In this document: one piece after another, positions 1-5,101 of the stretch
Numbering within the stretch: position 1 is the stretch's first letter
How the letters are laid out: each line of letters begins with the position of its first letter
NCBI GenBank assembly: GCA_902806215.1
Contig: CADCVT010000291.1
Location: 1 to 5,438 of the forward strand
DNA from: an uncultured Solirubrobacteraceae bacterium
Lineage (GTDB): Bacteria; Actinomycetota; Thermoleophilia; Solirubrobacterales; Solirubrobacteraceae
Direction of reading: 5' to 3'
DNA: 5,438 nucleotides
Position numbers and translations under genes: made by a program
Notes under the pieces: generated by a model
Database searches by the model: none
Told to the model about the DNA's origin: nothing
What the model saw: only the letters and a program-made list of their open reading frames with translations

Positions 1-10
1 CCGCTGACCG

Positions 11-286
11 TTACGACATGCAGCCATCGCATGACGCGATGCCTAGTGCGAGGATCACAACCCACGCTACGAGTGTGAAGACGCCGGCCGCGACCGCTAG
101 CGACACGCGGAGCAGCGTCCCGCCGCGAGAGGACCACGCCGCCCCGATGGCGTTGAGCAGCGCGAAGAACAGCGCCGGAAGCAACCAGAGCAGGACCTGG
201 TTCGTCTCCATCTCGTTCGCCAACCACAGCGAGATCGCGGCGGCGCCGATCGGGGCGACGACGATCCAGAAGACGAACCTGAGCAT
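11..286 (-). CDS. Small three-helix membrane protein with C-terminal CxxC
   Basis: I do not recognise the family. The 91-residue product is very hydrophobic, with three likely membrane segments at about residues 4-23, 30-50 and 58-84. A short polar loop (NEMETNQ) lies between the first two and a basic loop (SSRGG) between the second and third. The C-terminus is SCDGCMS, placing Cys86 and Cys89 in a CxxC pair just after the last helix; this could bind metal or form a disulfide, but nothing else supports either. The ATG at 284-286 has no Shine-Dalgarno sequence. A weak CACCAT box ends six bases before it, which would fit leaderless initiation. The gene is divergent from the tRNA-like element, whose 5' end is only 9 bases from this start codon. 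The amphipathic pattern and TAA stop argue that it is real, although an overlapping plus-strand reading frame is also open. Confidence 0.72.
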   Translation of the reverse strand: MLRFVFWIVVAPIGAAAISLWLANEMETNQVLLWLLPALFFALLNAIGAAWSSRGGTLLRVSLAVAAGVFTLVAWVVILALGIASCDGCMS

Positions 287-295
287 CGAGGGATG

Positions 296-370
296 GTGCC
301 CGATCCGAGTCGAGGTACTCAGGTTCGCCTACGGAACCGAAGCGTCAGGGTTCGAATCCTCTCGGGCGCG
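296..370 (+). tRNA. Degenerate tRNA-like cloverleaf, CUA at the anticodon position (possible tRNA pseudogene)
   Basis: The segment folds into a near-complete cloverleaf. The acceptor stem 296-302/363-369 pairs 7 of 7 with one G-U. The D stem 307-310/317-320 pairs 4 of 4 with a GG in its loop (314-315). The anticodon stem 322-326/334-338 pairs 5 of 5 around a 7-base loop GCCTACG. The T loop TTCGAAT (351-357) is canonical. Base 370 (G) would be the discriminator; CCA is not encoded. Defects are clear: the T stem has only its three inner pairs (one G-U), the linker between acceptor and D stems is four bases rather than two, and loop positions 33 and 37 are C instead of U and purine. The nominal anticodon is CTA (329-331), which would read UAG. 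I favour a decayed tRNA or tRNA-derived remnant over a working tRNA. Chance agreement of two full stems and the T loop at the right spacing seems unlikely. Confidence 0.42.
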
Positions 371-421
371 CTGCTTCACGTCGGACCTCGGATGGGCCGG
401 CGCGCCGGCAACGCGTCGACC

Positions 422-427
422 TAAGGT
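422..427 (+). promoter_or_regulatory. Candidate -10 box (TAAGGT) of a leaderless promoter
   Basis: TAAGGT matches TANNNT and ends six bases before the ATG at 434, which would place the transcription start at or next to the start codon. No convincing -35 element is seen. The AAGG inside the box could instead act as a weak Shine-Dalgarno sequence, so the two readings compete. Confidence 0.4.
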
Positions 428-433
428 CTGAGC

Positions 434-739
434 ATGAGCTGGGCCGCGCACGCGAAGTCGGAGCTCGCCGCCGGGCGCGAGGTGACCGTCCGGCCGTATG
501 GGGGCTCGATGCACCCCAAGGTCAAGTCCGGTGCCGAGGTCGATCTGGTTCCGATCTCCGACCCGTCAACGCTGAAGGTTGGGGACATCGTGCTGGTCCG
601 CGTCTCCGGCAGCGACTACCTGCACCTCGTGTCCGCCGCGGACGCCAACCGGGTGCAGATCTCCAACAACCGGGGGCGGGTCAACGGGTGGGTTCCCCGG
701 GCGAAGGTCTTCGGGATCGCGGTCGCGGTGCGGAACTGA
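434..739 (+). CDS. Small soluble S24/S26 (signal peptidase-like) family protein with Ser/His pair
   Basis: The 101-residue product looks like the core of the S24/S26 serine peptidase fold. Residues 20-28 (RPYGGSMHP) carry the SMxP-type nucleophile motif with Ser25. GDIVLVRV (50-57) matches the following strand. In YLHLV, His64 sits where bacterial type I signal peptidases have the general-base lysine. NNRGRVNGWVP (78-88) corresponds to the late 'GDN...dG.vp' region, and FGIAVAV is the closing strand. ER/archaeal-type signal peptidases use Ser/His, so an active Ser25/His64 dyad is plausible but inferred. There is no membrane anchor or signal peptide, unlike true signal peptidases, so a cytosolic processing or maturation protease, or a non-catalytic relative, is more likely. 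The start follows a TAAGGT box and is the first in-frame ATG. The gene converges on the metalloprotease gene with a 4-base gap. Confidence 0.85.
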   Translation: MSWAAHAKSELAAGREVTVRPYGGSMHPKVKSGAEVDLVPISDPSTLKVGDIVLVRVSGSDYLHLVSAADANRVQISNNRGRVNGWVPRAKVFGIAVAVRN

Positions 740-743
740 GCCG

Positions 744-1874
744 TCAGCTCGCCGGGTCGGACGTCTTCGTCCAGTACCGGCTGTTGATGATGTCGCCGCA
801 GAGGCCGCTGTTGTAGTAGTCGTCGCGGCCGGGGTCGAGCGTGATGTTGCTGAAGTCGAGGAAGCCGGGGCCGCTCCAGATGACGTCGTCGTCGTTGTTG
901 GTGACGTGGCCGGATCCGCGTCCCGAGCACGAGTTGAGCGCTCCGAAGGCATGGGTCATCTCGTGCGCGAGGAGGTACGAGCCTCCGCTCGGGAACGTGG
1001 AGGTCGTCGTCGGGTGGTTGTTGCACCGCGCCTCGGGGATGTAGACGAAGGGCGGGTCGGCGCTCGCGATGCCGCAGGCCTGCTGGGCGATCATGACGTC
1101 CATGTAGAGGACGGTCCCCTGGGTCGGCGCAGCGGGCGGAGATGCCGCGATGAGGTCGGCGCGCGCGGTGGCGAAGTCGCCGGCCCCGTAGATCGCGGCG
1201 GTCTTGCCGAGCCTGACGATCTCGACGTCGACGACGCCGTTGGTGCGCATCCAGCGCGGCTGCACGCTGCCGACGGTCTGTTTGGCGTACCACCCGTTGA
1301 CCTGACCGATCTCGTGACGGATGGCGGCGACGTGATTCGGATCGACGGCCTGGTCGGCGGCGACGCCGTAGATCGCGCGGAACGAGTCGCCGGGGCCGGG
1401 CTTCGGAGGCGCAGGCGGCGCGGGGTCGGCCGGTGCGGGGGGAGCGGAGGGACCGGGCGGGGCCGGCGCGGGCGCGGACGCTCCCGGAGCGGTCTCGGGA
1501 CCAGCCGGGCGGATCGTCAGGTTCACCGAAGCGCAGGTCAGCTTCCGGCGTCTCCCGCGCGCGGGCGCGACCACGCGCAGCACGACGGAGCCCGGCTTCG
1601 CGGTCGGCGCCGCGAACCGGAACGCTCCGCGACGCGACGACGTCACGGTCTTCACGGCGACCCACCGGCGGCCGACGCGACGCTCGAGCCGGACCTTCCG
1701 GCGGACCGACGACGACAGCGTCCCCGTGATCGCGACGGCGCTGCCGGCGACGGGGACCCGGTTCGACGCCGAGCTCGAGCACGCCCGCTTCGCGCCTGCC
1801 GCCGACGCGGGTGCGGCCGCGCCGAGAACGAGCAGACAGGACAGGAGCACGACGCACGGCCGGGGGAACCTCAT
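744..1874 (-). CDS. Exported zinc metalloprotease-like protein (HExxH) with Ig-like N-terminal domain and Pro-rich linker
   Basis: The predicted 376-residue secreted protein has a signal peptide at residues 1-26 (basic start, Leu/Val core, APASA-A cleavage site). A small basic beta-rich domain follows at about 36-121, with Cys32 and Cys114 able to form a disulfide. A Pro/Ala linker spans about 123-162. The C-terminal protease-like domain (about 163-376) contains LLAHEMTHAFGALNSC. His304, Glu305 and His308 form HExxH, and Gly311 sits where the metzincin turn glycine lies. The third metzincin ligand position holds Asn314, not His or Asp. A downstream GHVTNNDDD segment (His323) may supply the ligand, as in actinobacterial secreted proteins with HExxHxxGAVQ followed by GHCTDxxD. 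Four more cysteines (267, 284, 316, 359) fit an extracellular, disulfide-stabilised domain. The substrate is unknown; cell-wall or environmental protein hydrolysis is a guess. No Shine-Dalgarno sequence or TANNNT box precedes the ATG at 1872-1874. Confidence 0.9.
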   Translation of the reverse strand: MRFPRPCVVLLSCLLVLGAAAPASAAGAKRACSSSASNRVPVAGSAVAITGTLSSSVRRKVRLERRVGRRWVAVKTVTSSRRGAFRFAAPTAKPGSVVLRVVAPARGRRRKLTCASVNLTIRPAGPETAPGASAPAPAPPGPSAPPAPADPAPPAPPKPGPGDSFRAIYGVAADQAVDPNHVAAIRHEIGQVNGWYAKQTVGSVQPRWMRTNGVVDVEIVRLGKTAAIYGAGDFATARADLIAASPPAAPTQGTVLYMDVMIAQQACGIASADPPFVYIPEARCNNHPTTTSTFPSGGSYLLAHEMTHAFGALNSCSGRGSGHVTNNDDDVIWSGPGFLDFSNITLDPGRDDYYNSGLCGDIINSRYWTKTSDPAS

Positions 1875-1919
1875 GAGTGACCCATCGACCGAAGAAGCCC
1901 GACGACTTGAGCCGACCAG

Positions 1920-1938
1920 GTGACCGACGCTCGGTCAC
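1920..1938. promoter_or_regulatory. Perfect 19-base dyad in divergent spacer (possible operator)
   Basis: GTGACCGA (1920-1927) and TCGGTCAC (1931-1938) are exact inverted repeats separated by CGC. The dyad lies between the divergent metalloprotease gene and the BamE-like secreted protein gene, 14 bases before the preferred start of the latter. Partial copies, GTGACC (1877-1882) and GACCGA (1887-1892), lie just upstream of the metalloprotease ATG. Symmetry plus nearby half-sites suggests binding by a dimeric regulator. An RNA hairpin in a leader is the alternative. If transcription starts near 1953 the dyad would not be transcribed, which favours an operator. Confidence 0.45.
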
Positions 1939-1952
1939 GTCATGCTGTGCGC

Positions 1953-2486
1953 ATGCTCCGCCTCCGAATGGTCCTTCCGCTGCTCGTCCTTCCTGCCCTC
2001 ATCGCGCCGGCGGCGGAGGGCAAGGTGCGCAAGCCGCGCGCCTCGGTGGGAACCGCCATCACCGTGCAGCAGGGCATCGGGGTGCTGCGGCCCGGGCCGC
2101 AGTTCTTCGAGAAGCGCGTCAAGGCGCTCCTCGGCAAGCCCGACCGCCCGGGCATGAAGAACGGTCAGCTGACCATGTCGCTCGACTACCGGCGCAAGTA
2201 CGGGCTGATGCTCTACTTCGACACCCAGCGCACGGGCGGCCCGCTCGGGTCGGTCGTTGCCACGCACCGCCAGTTCCGCACGGTCGAGGGCGTGCGCGTC
2301 GGCGACACGGTCTCCGACATCCGCCGCGCGTACCCGGAGCTGCCGATGCCGTGTGGGACCGGCGGGCGCATCTGCAGCATCCTCGAGGACCCGGGCACCG
2401 ATGCCGGGGCGACGTACGAGCAGACGCAGTTCGTCTTCAAGGGGCGCCGGATCGTGGAGATCTCCGTGAGCAGCCGCGTCCGCTGA
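1953..2486 (+). CDS. Secreted BamE/BLIP-like hypothetical protein
   Basis: The 177-residue product has a signal peptide at residues 1-23 (MLRLRM, then a Leu/Val/Pro core ending APAAEG) and a mature region that looks like two small helix-plus-sheet repeats. The first covers about 40-92 (GIGVLRPGPQFFEKRVKALLGKP, then strands ending LMLYFDT). The second covers about 109-174, with GVRVGDTVSDIRRAYP, a Cys134/Cys141 pair that may be disulfide-bonded, and the closing strands TQFVFKGRRIVEISV. The GVRVGDTVSDIRRAYP element is typical of BamE/SmpA- or BLIP-like folds in actinobacterial exported proteins. Function is unknown, and inhibition or binding roles are only suggested by fold. I chose ATG 1953 over an in-frame GTG at 1920 because it gives a clean signal peptide, the earlier start falls inside a perfect dyad, and a CATGCT box (1941-1946) ends six bases before it. 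A 188-residue form from 1920 remains possible. Confidence 0.82.
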   Translation: MLRLRMVLPLLVLPALIAPAAEGKVRKPRASVGTAITVQQGIGVLRPGPQFFEKRVKALLGKPDRPGMKNGQLTMSLDYRRKYGLMLYFDTQRTGGPLGSVVATHRQFRTVEGVRVGDTVSDIRRAYPELPMPCGTGGRICSILEDPGTDAGATYEQTQFVFKGRRIVEISVSSRVR

Positions 2487-2570
2487 GCCGCCCGCCGAGC
2501 GACCTTCCACGCCGACGGTGCGTTGTGTGCCACCCTCTCGATCGTGCCGCCGCGGTTGGCCCGGCCTGAC

Positions 2571-2650
2571 GATTCACCAAACGAATTTGGTAATTCAGAA
2601 CGACCGCGAGCATGTAAATTCATTGGGTTGGTGAGAAAACCTATTCAGTG
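2571..2650. promoter_or_regulatory. AT-rich regulatory island with dyad and phased ATTCA repeats
   Basis: This stretch is strikingly AT-rich against the surrounding high-GC DNA. It contains the perfect dyad ACCAAACGAATTTGGT (2576-2591; six-base arms, four-base centre). It also holds four ATTCA copies starting at 2572, 2593, 2618 and 2643, spaced 21, 25 and 25 bases. It lies 23 bases before the ArsR-like regulator gene, so an autoregulatory operator array is plausible. The proximal 2487-2570 part shows no gene and no convincing terminator. Confidence 0.5.
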
Positions 2651-2660
2651 ATTTTTCCCG

Positions 2661-2666
2661 TAGTCT
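2661..2666 (+). promoter_or_regulatory. Candidate -10 box (TAGTCT) of a leaderless promoter
   Basis: TAGTCT fits TANNNT and ends exactly six bases before the ATG at 2673. There is no Shine-Dalgarno sequence between them (GCGTGT), so a leaderless transcript starting at the ATG is the simplest reading. No standard -35 element is apparent; the AT-rich island upstream could take an activator or repressor. Confidence 0.5.
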
Positions 2667-2672
2667 GCGTGT

Positions 2673-3035
2673 ATGGCTACAAAGTCCGCTGAAGCGGAAC
2701 CCGACCTCCTGGGGGCGCTGGCCCACCCGATCCGTCTCGCGATCATGCGTGCGGCCGTGGACCAGTTCAGCCCGAAGCAGATGGCCGACTCGCTCGGCGA
2801 CGTATCGCTGCAGCTCGTCAGCTACCACGTGCGCATCCTGCGCGACGCGGGGCTGCTCAAGCTCACCGGCACCGAGCCCCGGCGCGGCGCGCTTGAGCAC
2901 TTCTACCGGGCGAGCCCGGATGCCGCGTCGCGTCTTGCGTCGCTCGGCAAGACGCTGACGTCGCTCAGCGACGACCTCGGCTCGAGCCCCAAGCCCAAGG
3001 GCGGCACGCGCAAGAAGGCCGCCGCCAAGCGCTAG
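2673..3035 (+). CDS. ArsR-like winged helix-turn-helix transcriptional regulator with lysine-rich C-terminal tail
   Basis: This 120-residue DNA-binding protein has a compact ArsR-type winged helix at about residues 11-80. LLGALAHPIRLAIMRAA is the hallmark first helix, FSPKQMADSLG the second, and VSLQLVSYHVRILRDAGLLKL the recognition helix leading into the wing, with RRGALEHFYRA as the last strand. It contains no cysteine, so it lacks the classical metal-sensing sites of ArsR/SmtB proteins and may respond to another signal or to none. After a short helix (84-102), residues 106-120 form a basic, probably disordered tail (PKPKGGTRKKAAAKR; 7 of 15 residues Lys/Arg). Such tails usually add non-specific DNA affinity. 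The ATG follows a TAGTCT box and an AT-rich dyad region that could be its own operator. The gene is monocistronic, and its TAG overlaps the opposing stop of the carotenoid oxygenase gene. The effector and targets cannot be read from the sequence. Confidence 0.93.
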   Translation: MATKSAEAEPDLLGALAHPIRLAIMRAAVDQFSPKQMADSLGDVSLQLVSYHVRILRDAGLLKLTGTEPRRGALEHFYRASPDAASRLASLGKTLTSLSDDLGSSPKPKGGTRKKAAAKR

Positions 3036-4522
3036 CGGAAGAGCTCTCCGTGGAAGCCGAAGGGCACGGGCTGAGGCACCACAGCCCGCGCCCTCTCGGT
3101 GAACGTCCGGGCGTCGAGGACCAGCAGGAACGACGTCCGCCTTCGTGAATCCAGGACGACCGACAGCGCGACGCCGTCGTCCTCACGGCGCGCTGCGGGC
3201 GCCCTCACGAACACCGCTTCCCCAGGAAAACAGCCGTCTTCTCGCCAGATCCGCGGCTCGCCGCTGCGGACGTCGAGCTTGACGAGCTGGTCGAAGAAGC
3301 TGCTCTTGCGCCGGTCGCGCACGCCGACGCCGTAGACGTAGCGGTACGGCCGCGCGTTGACCGCGCCGTAGTCCACGCGCGGCAGCTCCACCGCCCCGTC
3401 CCACAGCTCGCGCGACGTCACGCGGTTCTTCGCCAGGTCGAGCGTCAGCCGTCGCGGCGTCGCCGCCGGCACCCGCTTGACCGACAGGTCGCGCAGCTTC
3501 TTGAGGTAGAGCGCGTCGATCACCGTCGCGTCGTCGTACGCCAGCAGGTCGACCGTGATGCGGTCACCGTCGTCGAACGCGTTGACGTGATGGAACGTGA
3601 AGAACGCGTCCGTCTCGAGCGTCGCCCGGACGCCCCCGCGCTCGAGGTCGACGACGTGCATCCGCGTGGGTGCGGAACCGTCCCAGCGGAAGTTGCGGAT
3701 GTACGGCTCCCAGTCCGTCACGAGCTTCATCGGGTCGACCGCGAAGGGCTGCTCGGTGAGCACCGCGAAGCGCTCCGTGAGCGAGAACGAGTGCATGTAC
3801 GCCGGCTTCGTGACAGGGATACGCGCCAACTCTCGGCCTCCTGAACGCACGATGTAGGCCGACGGCGGGATCAGCTCGACCTCGTACGTGACCGATCGGC
3901 CGCTCCGCGTGCGGTGCGGATGTGCGGTCCCGGTGTTCCCGAGCCTGAGCGCCTCGCCCTGCGCGCCGACAGTGCGGAGCGTCTCGGGATCGAACTTCAC
4001 AGGCAGCGGCAGCTCGGTCATCGCGACGAACTCCCGGCCGAGCCGCGCGACGTTGACGTTGGCGTTCGGGACCGGTGCGAGCTTGAACATCGCGGCGGTC
4101 CCGTTGAAGATCGCGCGGCACGGATCGGTCGCGAACTCGTTGAACGCGATGACGCCGTCGCGCTCGGCGGCCTCGTAGGAGGACGACCGCAGGAAGCGGT
4201 TCGCGTAGCCGACGCGGCCGCGCCCGAACGAGAACGCGTGCAGCATCGCCAGCCCGTCGAACCAGTGCTCGAAGCTCTTGTCGCCGACCTCGTAGCGCCC
4301 CGGGCCGTTGCGCACGAGCGTCCCGCGCAGCCATCCCGGCACCGAGCCGTCCACGTCGAGCGAGCCGATCGACAGCTCGCGCGCGACGCTCTCGAAGCCG
4401 AGGCGGAAGTCGCCGCGCGCAGCGAGGGCCGAACGCGAGAGCGGGCCGCCGAGCGCGAGCCCGGCCGCACCGGCGGCGGCGCTGCCGAGCAGGGCCCTGC
4501 GGGTCAGCTGCGTGTCGTCCAT
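3032..4522 (-). CDS. Carotenoid cleavage oxygenase (RPE65/CCO family) with Tat-type signal
   Basis: The 496-residue member of the carotenoid cleavage dioxygenase family is full length. These are seven-bladed propeller enzymes that hold Fe(II) with four histidines and split carotenoid or apocarotenoid double bonds with O2. The four ligand motifs are visible: AHPHR (His201), YMHSFSLTE (His244), FTFHHVNAF (His311 preferred over His312) and GFHGELF (His491). Likely second-shell glutamates are Glu129, Glu379 in ELPRVD, and Glu435 in GEAVFV. GTLVRNGPGRYEVGD (67-81) and HWFDGLAMLHAF (86-97) are family signatures resembling the BCO/RPE65 branch. Residues 5-34 look like a Tat signal: LTRRALLG with Arg8-Arg9, an Ala/Gly/Leu core, and SALA-AR for cleavage, implying export of a folded metalloenzyme. 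No carotenoid biosynthesis genes are adjacent, so the substrate is unknown; lignostilbene-type substrates are an alternative. The ATG lacks a Shine-Dalgarno sequence but follows a TAGTGT box. Confidence 0.97.
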   Translation of the reverse strand: MDDTQLTRRALLGSAAAGAAGLALGGPLSRSALAARGDFRLGFESVARELSIGSLDVDGSVPGWLRGTLVRNGPGRYEVGDKSFEHWFDGLAMLHAFSFGRGRVGYANRFLRSSSYEAAERDGVIAFNEFATDPCRAIFNGTAAMFKLAPVPNANVNVARLGREFVAMTELPLPVKFDPETLRTVGAQGEALRLGNTGTAHPHRTRSGRSVTYEVELIPPSAYIVRSGGRELARIPVTKPAYMHSFSLTERFAVLTEQPFAVDPMKLVTDWEPYIRNFRWDGSAPTRMHVVDLERGGVRATLETDAFFTFHHVNAFDDGDRITVDLLAYDDATVIDALYLKKLRDLSVKRVPAATPRRLTLDLAKNRVTSRELWDGAVELPRVDYGAVNARPYRYVYGVGVRDRRKSSFFDQLVKLDVRSGEPRIWREDGCFPGEAVFVRAPAARREDDGVALSVVLDSRRRTSFLLVLDARTFTERARAVVPQPVPFGFHGELFR

Positions 4523-4528
4523 GGCGCG

Positions 4529-4534
4529 ACACTA
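4529..4534 (-). promoter_or_regulatory. Candidate -10 box (TAGTGT) of a leaderless promoter for the carotenoid oxygenase
   Basis: On the minus strand TAGTGT ends six bases before the ATG at 4522, with CGCGCC between and no Shine-Dalgarno sequence. TTCCCG lies 17 bases further upstream and is a weak -35 match. The arrangement implies that transcription begins at or beside the start codon. Confidence 0.5.
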
Positions 4535-4616
4535 CGCCGTGCCACGCCCCGCGGGAATGGGACCTTCGTAGCGATCTCGCGCGACGACGCCACTGTCGCG
4601 GCACGCGTCCGAGAGG

Positions 4617-4622
4617 TAGGTT
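4617..4622 (+). promoter_or_regulatory. Candidate -10 box (TAGGTT) of a leaderless promoter
   Basis: TAGGTT fits TANNNT and ends six bases before the ATG at 4629. The purine run GAGAGG just upstream (4611-4616) is 12 bases from the ATG, too far for a good ribosome site, so a leaderless start is slightly favoured. The -35 region has no strong match. Confidence 0.42.
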
Positions 4623-4628
4623 CGGTCG

Positions 4629-5099
4629 ATGAGCTCTGAGAACGCGCAGGTGATCGAGCGGTTCTACCGTGCCTTCGCGGCGTCCGACGGCGCCGCCATG
4701 GCGGAGTGCTACGCGCCGGACGCGCGGTTCTCGGACCCGGCGTTCGGCGAGCTGCGCGGCCGCGAGGTCGGCGGCATGTGGCGCATGCTCACGTCGCAGG
4801 CGACGGACCTGCGGGTGGAGCTCGTCGAGCACGCGGCCGACGGCGACACCGGGAGCGCGCGCTGGAAGGCGTGGTACACGTTCTCGCAGACCGGCCGCCC
4901 GGTGGTCAACGACGTGCGCGCGACGTTCCGCTTCTCCGGCGGGCTGATCGCCGAGCACGACGACGACTTCTCGTTTCACCGGTGGTCCTCGCAGGCGCTC
5001 GGGACGCCCGGGAAGCTCTTCGGGTGGACGCCGATCATCAAGGGCGCCGTGCGCAAGAAGGCCCGCGGCAACCTCGAACGCTTCCTCGCCGCGAAGTAG
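4629..5099 (+). CDS. NTF2-like / SnoaL-like family protein
   Basis: The 156-residue product has the cone-shaped NTF2-like fold shared by ketosteroid isomerases, SnoaL cyclases and many small-ligand binders. The N-terminus is typical: NAQVIERFYRAFAASDGAAMAECYAPDARFSDPAFGELRGREVGGMWR (about 5-52), with helix, helix, then the DARFSDP strand lining the pocket. SARWKAWYTFSQTGRPVVNDVRATFRFSGGLIAEHDDDFSFHRW (76-119) forms the sheet, with polar pocket candidates His110, Asp111, Asp112 and His117. The C-terminal extension QALGTPGKLFGWTP plus a basic helix is common to an uncharacterised actinobacterial subgroup annotated only as nuclear transport factor 2 family. It has no signal peptide, so it is cytosolic. 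It is divergent from the carotenoid oxygenase with a 106-base spacer, so a linked role in handling a small hydrophobic compound is conceivable but unproven. The catalytic activity cannot be assigned. Confidence 0.92.
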   Translation: MSSENAQVIERFYRAFAASDGAAMAECYAPDARFSDPAFGELRGREVGGMWRMLTSQATDLRVELVEHAADGDTGSARWKAWYTFSQTGRPVVNDVRATFRFSGGLIAEHDDDFSFHRWSSQALGTPGKLFGWTPIIKGAVRKKARGNLERFLAAK

Positions 5100-5101
5100 G
5101 C

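Noticed and set aside
18..431. Plus-strand 137-residue frame opposite the small membrane protein
   Set aside because: Ser/Thr/Ala-rich with no domain or signal; it reads through the tRNA-like element. The minus-strand frame has coherent membrane helices.
329..514. Minus-strand 61-residue frame ending REDSNPDASVP
   Set aside because: The REDSNP string is the familiar artefact of translating the complement of a tRNA T arm. The frame also overlaps the start of the plus-strand S24/S26-like gene. It supports the tRNA-like call rather than a protein.
1385..1506. GC-rich repetitive stretch considered as a DNA repeat
   Set aside because: It encodes the Pro/Ala linker of the metalloprotease; the repetition is at the amino-acid level and not an independent DNA repeat.
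579..1880. Long plus-strand frame (433 residues) opposite the metalloprotease
   Set aside because: Arg/Gly/Asp-rich composition without domains. It is antisense to a gene with a signal peptide and an HExxH motif, so it is a GC-driven shadow.
616..1938. Minus-strand 440-residue frame overlapping the metalloprotease in another frame
   Set aside because: Extremely Arg-rich, no recognisable fold, and it crosses the convergent gene at 434-739; a frame-shifted shadow of the real gene.
2551..2566. GGCCCGGCC as a possible terminator after the BamE-like gene
   Set aside because: The arms are four bases around a single base, too short to form a stable hairpin.
3564..4979. Minus-strand 471-residue frame across the carotenoid oxygenase and NTF2-like genes
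   Set aside because: Arg/Ala-rich shadow spanning two well-supported genes on opposite strands and their shared promoter region.
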